A stretch of 64,000 bases of DNA, taken from Roseateles_B sp041913905. GTDB taxonomy: Bacteria > Pseudomonadota > Gammaproteobacteria > Burkholderiales > Burkholderiaceae_C. A program made the translations under genes and the position numbers. The notes under the pieces are model-generated. The model did no database searches and had not been told where the DNA came from. It saw only the letters and a program-made list of their open reading frames with translations. Each line of letters begins with the position of its first letter. The stretch's first letter is position 1. This document shows, piece by piece, positions 35,708 to 44,464 of the stretch. Where the stretch lies: assembly GCA_041913905.1 (NCBI GenBank), contig JAYSEK010000008.1, positions 62,001-126,000 on the forward strand. The letters run 5' to 3'.

Positions 35708-35887
35708 ATGGCCAAGAACGCCCCAATCGGTGACAACGCCCGCCGCGGCGCCGTCCGTGACCGCTCGCAAGTCTTCAACCCCACGACCCAGACCTGGACC
35801 AAGCGCGACTCCGGCAACGGCCAGTTCATGGACCAGAAAAAGGACGGTGAGCCGTTCAAGGGTGTCCGCAAGGAGCACAAGAAATGA
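35708..35887 (+). CDS. 59-residue basic protein
   Basis: MAKNAPIGDNARRGAVRDRS opens a lysine/arginine-rich protein with QVFNPTTQTWTKRDSGNG and PFKGVRKEHKK. AAAGGAG lies about nine bases before the ATG. The VFNP...W.KRD...G.FMD pattern looks conserved rather than random, and I have an impression of similar small proteins elsewhere, but cannot name a family. Its stop overlaps the next start by four bases (ATGA). Confidence 0.65.
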   Translation: MAKNAPIGDNARRGAVRDRSQVFNPTTQTWTKRDSGNGQFMDQKKDGEPFKGVRKEHKK

Positions 35888-36246
35888 ACGGACCGGCCCA
35901 TCAAATCGTGGCCGGCCTCGCGACCGGCGTTTTCCTCGCCGAACAAGAGCGAAAGGCCGGCGTCCAGACTGCCAAGCCACTCTTGGCAGGCACCGCGGCC
36001 GCGGTCTTCACGAAGCTCCCGGACATGCTGGAGCCCGCAACCTCGCCGAACCACCGCCAGTTCTTTCACAGCGTCGCTTTCGCTGGCCTCCTCTGCCTTG
36101 CATTCCATGAGCTCGGCAAGTGGCAACCCGAATCCGCAGGCGGTGAGTTCCTGAAGGCCCTCGGACAAGTGGCCATTCCAGCCTACCTCATTCATCTCTT
36201 TCTGGACTCCCTGACCGCGAAGTCGCTCCCGCTTGTTGGTCGGTAG
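35884..36246 (+). CDS. YdjM-like membrane metal-dependent hydrolase
   Basis: A 120-residue membrane protein. It has NHRQFFHSVAFAGLLCL and a C-terminal IHLFLDSLTAKSLPLVG, which match the His/Asp pattern of the YdjM/PF04307 family (HR..FHS and H...D..T..g). MNGPAHQIVAGLATG adds the N-terminal His. Family members are inner-membrane proteins, some LexA-controlled in E. coli; the enzyme activity is only predicted. It is coupled to the 59-residue gene and lies 181 bp before the AddB-like gene. Confidence 0.75.
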   Translation: MNGPAHQIVAGLATGVFLAEQERKAGVQTAKPLLAGTAAAVFTKLPDMLEPATSPNHRQFFHSVAFAGLLCLAFHELGKWQPESAGGEFLKALGQVAIPAYLIHLFLDSLTAKSLPLVGR

Positions 36247-36427
36247 CATCCAAACAACGGCCTTGGGCATTTCATCCACAAGATTGATGAGAGCCGCCGG
36301 CTGCTGATACTTCTGTGCCGTCCTTTGTCGTGGCGCTTCTCCAGCGCTACCCTTGTCGAGTTCGGGCGGGTGAATAAGACGCAATAGAACACCTGCATTC
36401 GATTGCCTTCAGGGAGCCAACTTCAGC

Positions 36428-39046
36428 ATGCACGTCACCTTTGGACTATTCCTGGACGCTCGCCAAGGCCCGTCCCCGACCAACTTCTTCAACAGCCCGG
36501 TCGTCGGCCGTCTCGGATTCCTCTCCCTGCTTGAGACATACCTCGGCCTGAGTGCGCCGGAAGCGTCCACGGCCAAACGCGTTGCGGTGTATTCCGGCCT
36601 GCTCCGGGTCCACGACAACAACTCGCGCTTCTACAGCGAGTCCCTGCAGGCCGACAGCATCGGAACCGCCGCGCGCCTGCTTGCCTGGCGAGACGAGTGG
36701 CGCCTCGGCGGCTGGGACGGAAGCGCTCAATCAACGCACCCTGTGCGGCTCCAGGAGCTGTCCGCCATCGAGAAGGCCGCCGCCGGCACTCTCCCACCCG
36801 GGGAGGCCGAGCGCTTGCTCCTTGTGGTGCAAGCACTACGCGCGTCCGGTCCCGGCCCCATCAAGTCGGTGAATCTGGTTGACCCGCCCGAGGACTTCCC
36901 GCTCCTGTGGCGACTGGTGCTCGACTGCTTGCCGGCCGTCGAAGTCCGACTTCCGCAGCCGCAGGGCGAGGGTCAGCTCCGCGTGGTCCAAGAACAGGCG
37001 CGGGCCGTCCTGGCAGGCCAACCGGCGGGTGGCACGGCTGCACCTACCGATGGCAGCCTCCTGCTGGTTCGTGCGCTCTCGGCCACGACCGCCGAGCACT
37101 GGCTGAGCGCCCACAACTCGCACGAGCCCGGAGACCGACTGGTGCTGGCGGAAGACGTCGGCGATTCGCTGGACGTTTCGCTGTCCGCGACCGGTGGGGT
37201 CAACTGCGGCTTCGAACGCCCGAGTCAGCTTCGCCCAGCCTTACAGGCGTTGCCCCTGGCCCTGGAGCTGTGCTGGGCGCCCCTAGACATCAACCGACTG
37301 CTGGACTTCCTGACTCACCCGGTCGGCCCGTTCAGCCGTCGGGCCAGAAGCACGCTCGCTCGTGCCGTGGCCAAGCAGCCCGGGATTGGAGGCGTGGCCT
37401 GGACTGCAGCCAAGGCCAAGCTTGCCGCCGGTGAGGATGCACAGGAAGTCGCTGACGAGGTCGCCTTCTGGCTCGAATCGGAGCGCTGGCTGCGCACCAG
37501 CGGGGTGCCCATCGATGCACTCATCGCTCGGGTCGACCGGCTCAAGGAGTCGATGCGGCGTCGCCTCATCGGCGAACCCAGCGACGTAGCCAGCTTTTCG
37601 GCGGCGCACCGCCAGTGCTCGGCCGTCCACGACGCATTGACCGAGCTGTCGCGACAAGGCTTGGCCAACGTGTTGCCCCGACAGATTGAGCAGCTGGTGG
37701 CCCACGCCACGCCAGCCGGGGCAACCAACCCCGCAGCCGTTGCGCATGTCGGCTGCATGCGTTCGGCCAGCACGCCAGCAGCCTGCATCGAGCCCGCCGA
37801 CGAAGTGGTCTGGTGGATGCCGTCCACGCCTGCGCTGCCCTCGCCCCTGCCCTGGTCACCCTCGGAGATGGCGGCCCTGACTCAGCTGGGTGTTCAGTTG
37901 CGAGACCCCGCCCGCGAGCTGGTGTCGCTGGCCTCGCAGTGGCTTCGCCCGCTGCTGGCGCCACGCAAGCGCTTTGTACTCGTCTGTCCTCCGCCTGGCG
38001 CCGAGGTGCATCCGGTTCGCCAACTGCTCAAGCAGCTGCTGCCCGCATTCGAGAACAATGCTGTTGACCTCGATTCATCGATAGGCAGTTCTCTTGTCGG
38101 GACCATCGCCTCTCCACTGGCACCGCAGCCTCTGCCATCGGTGCCCCAGTCCATCCAACTCCCGCACCCCATAGCGCTCGGGGACTCCCCGCAGTCGTTC
38201 ACGACGCTCAACGAGCTCTTCAACGACCCCGCCCTCTTCGTGCTGAAGCGAGTGGCCGACCTGGAGCCCACGTCCGTCCTGACGGTCGAAGAGGACAACC
38301 GACTGCTGGGCATCCTGGCGCATCGGGTGTTTGAGAAGCTCTTCGCGCACGCCGATGCCTTGACCTGGTCGAACTCCGTAGCCGTCGCCTGGTTCCGCTC
38401 TGAGGCCGACTCCCTCCTGCAGACGGAAGGCGCTGTCCTGCTCATGCAGGGCGCAGGGGTGAGCCAACAGCACTTCCGCAAGGTCTGCGAAGGAGCCATC
38501 TGCAGTCTCCTCGACCACCTAAGGTCCGCTGGAGCAACCCAGGTCCAGACCGAGGTCCAGTTCTCCGGGACCTTGGGCGCCGTTCCGCTGGTCGGCAAGA
38601 TTGACCTGCTGGTCACACTCGGCGACGCGCGAACCGTTGCCCTGGACATGAAGTGGCGCAGCGACAACTACTACGCCGGACTGCTTCGCAATGGTGAGCA
38701 CCTTCAGCTGGCGCTCTACTCCAGCCTCGTGGAGCAGGCGAACGGTGTCGCACCCGCCGCGCTTGGCTACTTCATTTTGGAAAGCGGCGCGCTGTACGTG
38801 ACTGGTCCAGACATATTCCCAAAGGCGCAGGTCAGACGGCCGCCAGATGGCGTGACCGTTAGCACTCTCCTCGAGCAGGCACGGGCCACCTGGACCTGGC
38901 GCAAGCAACAGTTGGACGCCGGCACCATCGACGTCGTTCCAGTAGACCCGCCAGAGGACTTCAAGGGGCCTGACGGAACTCTTCCGGTCAAAGGTCCGAA
39001 CAGTCGCTTTGACGGCGACCACCTCGTCTTGCTGGGAGGCTGGTAA
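36428..39046 (+). CDS. AddB-like PD-(D/E)XK nuclease
   Basis: An 872-residue protein. The C-terminal third (about residues 620-790) is a RecB-type nuclease: GILAHRVFEKLF (His), GKIDLLVTLG (Asp), ALDMKWRS (Asp, Lys) and HLQLALYSSL (Gln, Tyr). The N-terminal 600 residues lack a Walker A motif and look like the inactive helicase half of AddB/RexB. I do not see the four-cysteine Fe-S site of Bacillus AddB. Its TAA shares one base with the next ATG, so it should form a heterodimer with the AddA-like helicase. A duplicate of the host's own RecBCD or AddAB is likely, given its place in an acquired region. Confidence 0.82.
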   Translation: MHVTFGLFLDARQGPSPTNFFNSPVVGRLGFLSLLETYLGLSAPEASTAKRVAVYSGLLRVHDNNSRFYSESLQADSIGTAARLLAWRDEWRLGGWDGSAQSTHPVRLQELSAIEKAAAGTLPPGEAERLLLVVQALRASGPGPIKSVNLVDPPEDFPLLWRLVLDCLPAVEVRLPQPQGEGQLRVVQEQARAVLAGQPAGGTAAPTDGSLLLVRALSATTAEHWLSAHNSHEPGDRLVLAEDVGDSLDVSLSATGGVNCGFERPSQLRPALQALPLALELCWAPLDINRLLDFLTHPVGPFSRRARSTLARAVAKQPGIGGVAWTAAKAKLAAGEDAQEVADEVAFWLESERWLRTSGVPIDALIARVDRLKESMRRRLIGEPSDVASFSAAHRQCSAVHDALTELSRQGLANVLPRQIEQLVAHATPAGATNPAAVAHVGCMRSASTPAACIEPADEVVWWMPSTPALPSPLPWSPSEMAALTQLGVQLRDPARELVSLASQWLRPLLAPRKRFVLVCPPPGAEVHPVRQLLKQLLPAFENNAVDLDSSIGSSLVGTIASPLAPQPLPSVPQSIQLPHPIALGDSPQSFTTLNELFNDPALFVLKRVADLEPTSVLTVEEDNRLLGILAHRVFEKLFAHADALTWSNSVAVAWFRSEADSLLQTEGAVLLMQGAGVSQQHFRKVCEGAICSLLDHLRSAGATQVQTEVQFSGTLGAVPLVGKIDLLVTLGDARTVALDMKWRSDNYYAGLLRNGEHLQLALYSSLVEQANGVAPAALGYFILESGALYVTGPDIFPKAQVRRPPDGVTVSTLLEQARATWTWRKQQLDAGTIDVVPVDPPEDFKGPDGTLPVKGPNSRFDGDHLVLLGGW

Positions 39047-42000
39047 TGATGAACAACATCGAGTTCATCAGCGCGGGCGCCGGCAGCGGCAAGACTTATA
39101 AGCTGACCGAGACGCTCGCTCAGGCGCTCGAGTCCGGCGTCGCTCGCCCGCACGCCATCCTGGCCACGACCTTCACGGTCAAGGCCGCCACCGAGCTGCG
39201 CGAACGCGCTCGCTCCTGGCTTCTTGAGAAAGGACGCATCGACCTGGCCACCGCCATCGGCCAGTCCCGTCTGGGCACAGTCAACAGCGTGTGTGGCCAG
39301 ATGCTCAAGCGTTTCTGCTTCGAGCTGGGCCTGTCGCCTGACCAGACTGTCCTGGCCGAAGGTCAATCCAAGCGACTGCTCAAAGCCACTCTGGCGGAGT
39401 CGATGGACGCCGCCGCACAAGCGGAGCTGGTTTGGCTGACGGGGCGGTTTGGCATTGAGCAGGCGGACTGGTCCAAGACCGTGGAGGCCGTCGTCAAGGC
39501 CGCGCTCGACAATGACGTCGCGCCAGTGGCGCTTCGCGCGATGGGGGCTCAGAACGCAGACGCGATGCTCGCGAACTGGCCTGCTCCGGCTGCAGGACCG
39601 GACCCGACCGACGCGCTGGTCGCGGCACTGTCCAAGGCGCACCAGGAGGTGGCCGCCTACGTCAACCAGCAGCTTGCAGCCAGCGCAAAAGTTGCCAAGA
39701 ACCTGACTGAAGGGCTCGAGAACCTCCAGAATCTGGACCGCCTCTTCCGCGAAGGTCGCTGGTGCTGGCCCGACTGGATTGGCGCGGCCGGTATCGACGC
39801 CGGCGCCAAAGTGAAGACTCTTCTCGACCCTGTCAAGGCTGCAGCTCAGGCCCACGAGTCTCACCCCGCCTTCCATGCTGAGGTCCGCCGGTACCTCGAC
39901 CTGGTGTTCAACCTAGCCGCCGACGTTCTCGACGCCTACGAGCAGGCCAAGAAGGCCCTGGGCGCCGTTGACTTCAGTGACCAGGAAGTACTGCTGCTGC
40001 GTGCGCTGCGGACGAAGCCAACCGTCCGTGAAGCCTTGGCAGCGGAGCTGGACCTCATCATGGTCGATGAGTTCCAGGACACAAGCCCGCTTCAGCTCGC
40101 ACTCTTCGTCGAACTGGCCAAGCTCGCCAAACGGTCGGTCTGGGTCGGCGACCCGAAGCAGGCCATCTATGGCTTCCGCGGGACGGACGCGAGCCTCATC
40201 GCGGGCGTCCTCGGCGCCATCAAGGACTGGGGCGGCACCATTGGGAAGGCTCTGGACACCTCCAGGCGCTCCATCGAGAGCCTCGTCGCGCTGACCAACG
40301 GTGTGTTCGCCTCGGCGTTCGAGCCTGACCTGACACCTGCACAGGTTCAGCTGCAGCCGCTGCGCAAAGACATCCCCGACCAGGCCGCACTGCTGAACTG
40401 GAACTTAGAGAGCAGCCGAAACGACTCTGACTATCTGGCGCTCGGCCAGGCCGTCCGTGAACTGCTGTCTTCCGGGGTCCAGGTCGAAGACAAGGACACC
40501 AAGCAGCTGCGGCCGATTCAGGCGGGCGATGTCGGAGTGCTGTGCCGCTACAACGAGCAGGTCGAGTACGCCGTCACGTCGCTCACCCGCTGGGGCATCC
40601 CGTCGGCCAGCCCACGCTCGGGCCTGCTGGGCACCGCCGAAGCCATCTACGTGATGGCATGCCTGCGGCGCATGAACGACCCTACCGACACGGTCGCCAC
40701 CGCTCTGGTTCTCACCCTGGCCGACGGCATGCCGGTCGAGGCCTGGCTTGAGGACAGGTTGCAGCACCTCGCCACTGACGGAGCGAAGTCCTACGAGTGG
40801 AAAACCAAAGGCAACAGCGCCCATCCGCTGCTGGCCAGGTTGGAGGAGCTGCGTCCAACGCTCACTGCTTTGACGCCACAGGAAGCGCTTCGACTTGCCG
40901 CCGCTGAGTCCCAGGTCGCACGGTTGGTCGGCCAATGGTCAGCCACCCCTCACGAGAGCCGCAACCGCTTGGCCAACGTTGAGGCGCTGGTCGAGTTCGG
41001 TAAGACGTTCGAGGACGAATGCGTTGCCGCGAAGCGGCCGGCAACCGTCAGCAGCATGCTTCGGTGGCTGGACGAACTCGCCAGCGCTGACGACGACAAC
41101 CGCGCGACCTCGGCAGACAACTCGGTCACGCTCCTGACCTATCACGGAGCCAAGGGGCTGGAGTGGCCAGTCGTCGTGCTGACGAGCCTCGATGCGACGG
41201 CCCGAACTTCACTTTGGGGCGTTCGAGCAAGGACGGTCGGAGGTTTCGACCCGCAACAGCCGCTGGCCAACCGCTTCGTCCACTGCTGGCTCAAGACCTG
41301 GGGCAAGCGGTCCCAGCCACAGGCCGCCCTGAACGCCGAAGGCAGCGCCACTGGTCAAACCATGCAGGCCGAAGCCCTAGCCGAGAACAAGCGCCTGCTC
41401 TATGTCGGCTTGACCCGCGCCCGCGACATGAACGTGGCGGTCTCCTTCGTTCGGTTTCGCGGACCTGGGCGAGCCTGGGTCGAAGAGATTCAGGGCGCAG
41501 CCGGCCTGCTGTTCGGAGATTCAGGGAGCGTGGCGATTCCCGGCGGCCAGCAGCTCACCCGTTTGACAAAGTCGTGGAGCAAGGACGACTGCGCAGTCGA
41601 GCCCCCGGCCAAAGCCCCTGAGACTTGCCATTGGTTCACCCCTCGGCCACCTGTTCAGGGCGAGCCACTGTGGCATTGCCCGAGCTCTGCCTCCGGCGGC
41701 ACTTTCAAAGTGGTCGAGACGGATGCCGTGGGGGTGAGGCTGAGCCTGGCAGGCAAGCCGGACATGACATCGCTGGGCACGGCACTCCACCTGTGCATTG
41801 CGCGCGCCGGCGTGCTGGGCGACGTCCAAGCCCCGGAGGTCGAACGCATCTTGACGACCTGGGCCGTCGCGCACTCGGTGGACAAGGATGCTGTTTGCGC
41901 CCAGGTTGAAGCGTTCCAGGCCTGGTTGGCCAAACGCTGGCCTGGCTGCCCCGTTCATGTCGAGGTGCCCATCGAAGCGGACGGCCCGAATGGCACTCGA

Positions 42001-42222
42001 ATCCGAGGCCGCATCGACCTGCTGGTGGACGCTCCAGACAGCTGGATTCTCCTGGACCACAAATCGAATCCAGGCGGCGCCGCCAGGGACGACGACCTGG
42101 CGGCCGAGCACGGCCCGCAGCTCGAGTCCTACGGCCAAGCCCTCCTTGCTGCGACTGGCAAGCCCGTGAGCCAGCGATGGCTGTACCTGCCCGTCGCGGC
42201 ACGAGCCGTTCGCTTTGCCTAA
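39046..42222 (+). CDS. AddA-like UvrD/Rep helicase with C-terminal nuclease
   Basis: A 1058-residue superfamily 1A helicase. Walker A SAGAGSGKTYKL is at residues 9-20; motif II is MVDEFQDTSPLQ (about 340); motif III VGDPKQAIYGFRG; motif V TYHGAKGLEWPVVVL; motif VI RLLYVGLTRARDM. The C-terminal nuclease has GRIDLLVD (about 988), LLDHKSN (about 1002) and QLESYGQAL. All motifs look intact, so it should unwind and cut duplex DNA ends with its AddB-like partner. AddAB repairs double-strand breaks and degrades linear phage DNA. Confidence 0.88.
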   Translation: MMNNIEFISAGAGSGKTYKLTETLAQALESGVARPHAILATTFTVKAATELRERARSWLLEKGRIDLATAIGQSRLGTVNSVCGQMLKRFCFELGLSPDQTVLAEGQSKRLLKATLAESMDAAAQAELVWLTGRFGIEQADWSKTVEAVVKAALDNDVAPVALRAMGAQNADAMLANWPAPAAGPDPTDALVAALSKAHQEVAAYVNQQLAASAKVAKNLTEGLENLQNLDRLFREGRWCWPDWIGAAGIDAGAKVKTLLDPVKAAAQAHESHPAFHAEVRRYLDLVFNLAADVLDAYEQAKKALGAVDFSDQEVLLLRALRTKPTVREALAAELDLIMVDEFQDTSPLQLALFVELAKLAKRSVWVGDPKQAIYGFRGTDASLIAGVLGAIKDWGGTIGKALDTSRRSIESLVALTNGVFASAFEPDLTPAQVQLQPLRKDIPDQAALLNWNLESSRNDSDYLALGQAVRELLSSGVQVEDKDTKQLRPIQAGDVGVLCRYNEQVEYAVTSLTRWGIPSASPRSGLLGTAEAIYVMACLRRMNDPTDTVATALVLTLADGMPVEAWLEDRLQHLATDGAKSYEWKTKGNSAHPLLARLEELRPTLTALTPQEALRLAAAESQVARLVGQWSATPHESRNRLANVEALVEFGKTFEDECVAAKRPATVSSMLRWLDELASADDDNRATSADNSVTLLTYHGAKGLEWPVVVLTSLDATARTSLWGVRARTVGGFDPQQPLANRFVHCWLKTWGKRSQPQAALNAEGSATGQTMQAEALAENKRLLYVGLTRARDMNVAVSFVRFRGPGRAWVEEIQGAAGLLFGDSGSVAIPGGQQLTRLTKSWSKDDCAVEPPAKAPETCHWFTPRPPVQGEPLWHCPSSASGGTFKVVETDAVGVRLSLAGKPDMTSLGTALHLCIARAGVLGDVQAPEVERILTTWAVAHSVDKDAVCAQVEAFQAWLAKRWPGCPVHVEVPIEADGPNGTRIRGRIDLLVDAPDSWILLDHKSNPGGAARDDDLAAEHGPQLESYGQALLAATGKPVSQRWLYLPVAARAVRFA

Positions 42223-42508
42223 GGCCTTCCTCCCTGCGCCGCGGCATGGAGAGCCCCAAACGGCAGCGAGATGTGAATTCAAGCTCGGCCAGCCAAAAGT
42301 GGGCGGACCTTAGCGGCCCTATCAACAGGGGCGACAAGAACCGTTCACAGCTTTGGTGCCAAGTTCTGTCTTGGCGTGGTCCAAGACGCACTCACATAGC
42401 CAACCGACGAATGTGTGGCTTGCTCCGCTGCTCTTCGATGGGCGCAGTGAGCCACCAATTCATAATGTTGGACATACCAACACAGTGATCAGAAAAGGGA
42501 GCTCGTAA

Positions 42509-43174
42509 GTGAAGGGCTTGACGAAACGACGGTTCACCAATGTCCTACTGTCCGTCGTCGCATGTTGCCTGGTGGCTGCATGCTCTCCAACTCCGCCGCC
42601 AACACCGCTCGCCAATGCGGAAGGGCAATTCTTGGCCGAGTTGGCGCAGTTCAAGAAGCACGTTGAGCAGCGCGATCTACGCAAGAACGCCTACGACTAT
42701 TGGTCTGACAAGCTGCTTGCGTCGAGCGCTGTAGCTCGGCAGGTACAAGCTGAGCGTGAATACGATCGATTGGCCTCCTCTGGTGCCTTCGGAAATAGTG
42801 AGCAGTTGATTGCAGCCAAGAAGCACACGCATGACAGCAGTACTGTGACCTCATCCGCAAGTGATGACGTCGCACGTGCTCAGGCCCTGCAGAACATGAA
42901 AGACACGCTCTTGAGCTACAGCGAGGAAGCCATTAAGGTACATGAGATTTACCTGCCGCAGCTGCAGAAGGCTGCCAAGAGTTACTCTGACTTGTACGAG
43001 ACGGAATACGCGGCCGCAAGGACACGAGGTGACTTCTTGTCTCACTCCGAGCATGCCAAAGCCGCCCTGAAGGAGTTCGCTTTGCAGGAGTCGTTGGACC
43101 GCGCTTGGATCAACACGGAAAGGAAGCTTCTCGAGGATCTGGTAACCAAACCGAAGGGCTTGCAAAAGAAGTAG
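42509..43174 (+). CDS. Lipoprotein of unknown function
   Basis: A 221-residue protein with a basic start, a hydrophobic stretch (FTNVLLSVVACCLVAACS) and a lipobox LVAAC, so it should be lipid-anchored. The mature part is mostly helical and charged, with likely coiled coil (QFKKHVEQRDLRKNAYDYWS, IYLPQLQKAAKSYSDLYE). The start GTG at 42509 follows AGGGAG. It is 286 bp after the AddA-like gene; that gap holds no gene. Confidence 0.7.
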   Translation: MKGLTKRRFTNVLLSVVACCLVAACSPTPPPTPLANAEGQFLAELAQFKKHVEQRDLRKNAYDYWSDKLLASSAVARQVQAEREYDRLASSGAFGNSEQLIAAKKHTHDSSTVTSSASDDVARAQALQNMKDTLLSYSEEAIKVHEIYLPQLQKAAKSYSDLYETEYAAARTRGDFLSHSEHAKAALKEFALQESLDRAWINTERKLLEDLVTKPKGLQKK

Positions 43175-43354
43175 CCCCCGAGTGGCATAGAAGTTATCAA
43201 GGCCCGCAGCTGACGACGGTCAGCGTCTCTGAGTCGGTCCGGCTACTTACCTCGGTATCACCTGAGGCGCATCGTCAGGGCTTGGAAATGCGGATTCAGC
43301 CCGCACGGCTAGCCAGCGCAAACTTTCCACATGCTGTGTGAGATCGGAGATGAA

Positions 43355-43765
43355 ATGACGCTGCCAATCAAAGCAGTTACGGAAGCTCTTGACCCCGCAT
43401 CCCGAATTGCGGCGCTCAACACGGTCTTGAAGATTCTTGACACCTGGGGTGTTAGCCCCACAGGACGGGATGCCATTCTGGGGCTTGGCCAAAGCAAGCT
43501 AGAACAACTCCTGAACCCCAAAGCCGACGTTGAATGGCACGAAGAGACGTTTGAGCGGCTTTCCCATGTCCTCAACATCTACGCCTCACTGCAGGTTCTC
43601 CTGCGGATACCTGAGCGGGCGGACAAATGGCCTTCTCAACCCAACACTGCACCGCTCTTCGGGGGCCAATCGGCGATGGACCTGATGACCAGTGGCTTCC
43701 TGAGCGGTCTTGAGGCAGTTGCTGGATACTTAACGGCCCAGGCTTCCGAAGGATCAACGGCGTAA
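43355..43765 (+). CDS. MbcA/ParS/Xre-type antitoxin without visible toxin
   Basis: A 136-residue protein. The C-terminal part has the DUF2384 pattern of Xre-MbcA-ParS antitoxins: LFGGQSAMDLMTSGFLSGL and EAVAGYLTAQ. The N-terminal half is an Xre-like helix region (ILDTWGVSPTGRDAILGLGQ). These antitoxins normally precede a RES-domain toxin that degrades NAD. None is found in the 464 bp after it or elsewhere nearby. The ATG at 43355 has GGAG nearby. Confidence 0.8.
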   Translation: MTLPIKAVTEALDPASRIAALNTVLKILDTWGVSPTGRDAILGLGQSKLEQLLNPKADVEWHEETFERLSHVLNIYASLQVLLRIPERADKWPSQPNTAPLFGGQSAMDLMTSGFLSGLEAVAGYLTAQASEGSTA

Positions 43766-44229
43766 GGATCACAGTGCCGTCTCTTAGCAGTAGTGGATTG
43801 CCTTGGGATCACTTCACCAGCTAGCGGATATAGCAGGCGATCATTGCCGAATTAGAGGCTGCCCGTTTCTGACATTCAACGAACCGCTACGGTCCTGAGG
43901 CAGCCGGTGCAGGGAATCGACGACCATCGCTAGGCAGGAAAGAATGGCTAGGCAGGGCTTGACCGCGCACGGACCACAGCCGACCACGGCAGCATGCCCC
44001 CCCTCGAGACAACGACTCAGGCTGCAAATGGCCCTCGGCGCTGCCGTCAGTCGCTGCAGGCGAGGCGATGCTCAGACTTTGGACCGTCCCGCTCGGTAAG
44101 CGGCCAACGAACACATCTTGAGCTGAGCGCATGAACCTGGCAGGACGCCGTCAGTCCTGCCCTGCCTTTTCTGTGGGTCAGCGCTACATCGCCAGCCGCC
44201 GTTTCCCACACGGGCTCTTCGATTGGCGA
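43766..44229. other. Intergenic region where a RES toxin would be expected
   Basis: 464 bp with frequent stops in all frames and no readable RES-domain fragment. It lies between the antitoxin and the small gene next to IS66. I see nothing else in it. Confidence 0.5.
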
Positions 44230-44430
44230 CTAACGCGAATCAGAGATGCTGCGGCGACGCAAAAGTTCTGTTTGCAGTTCTAAGTACAGCGATGCTTGGA
44301 ACCAGTGGTCAGGGCCGCCTTCGGTATCCAGTGAATGCACCCAACGACCGATTTCTTCAGCCGGCGGAGCTCTGTCGCGAGCAGTGGCCCACAGCTGTTC
44401 GCGCAAGAGCTGGAGTTCAGTGTCGGTCAT
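44230..44430 (-). CDS. Small hypothetical protein beside IS66
   Basis: A 66-residue protein, MTDTELQLLREQLWATARDR then GRWVHSLDTEGGPDHWFQAS and LYLELQTELLRR. It is amphipathic-helical and looks coding. It lies 35 bp after the IS66 tnpC stop on the same strand, just outside or at the end of the element. No family recognised. Confidence 0.45.
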   Translation of the reverse strand: MTDTELQLLREQLWATARDRAPPAEEIGRWVHSLDTEGGPDHWFQASLYLELQTELLRRRSISDSR

Positions 44431-44464
44431 GCTGGCATTCTCGGCGATGCGTGACGAAGCGCAC

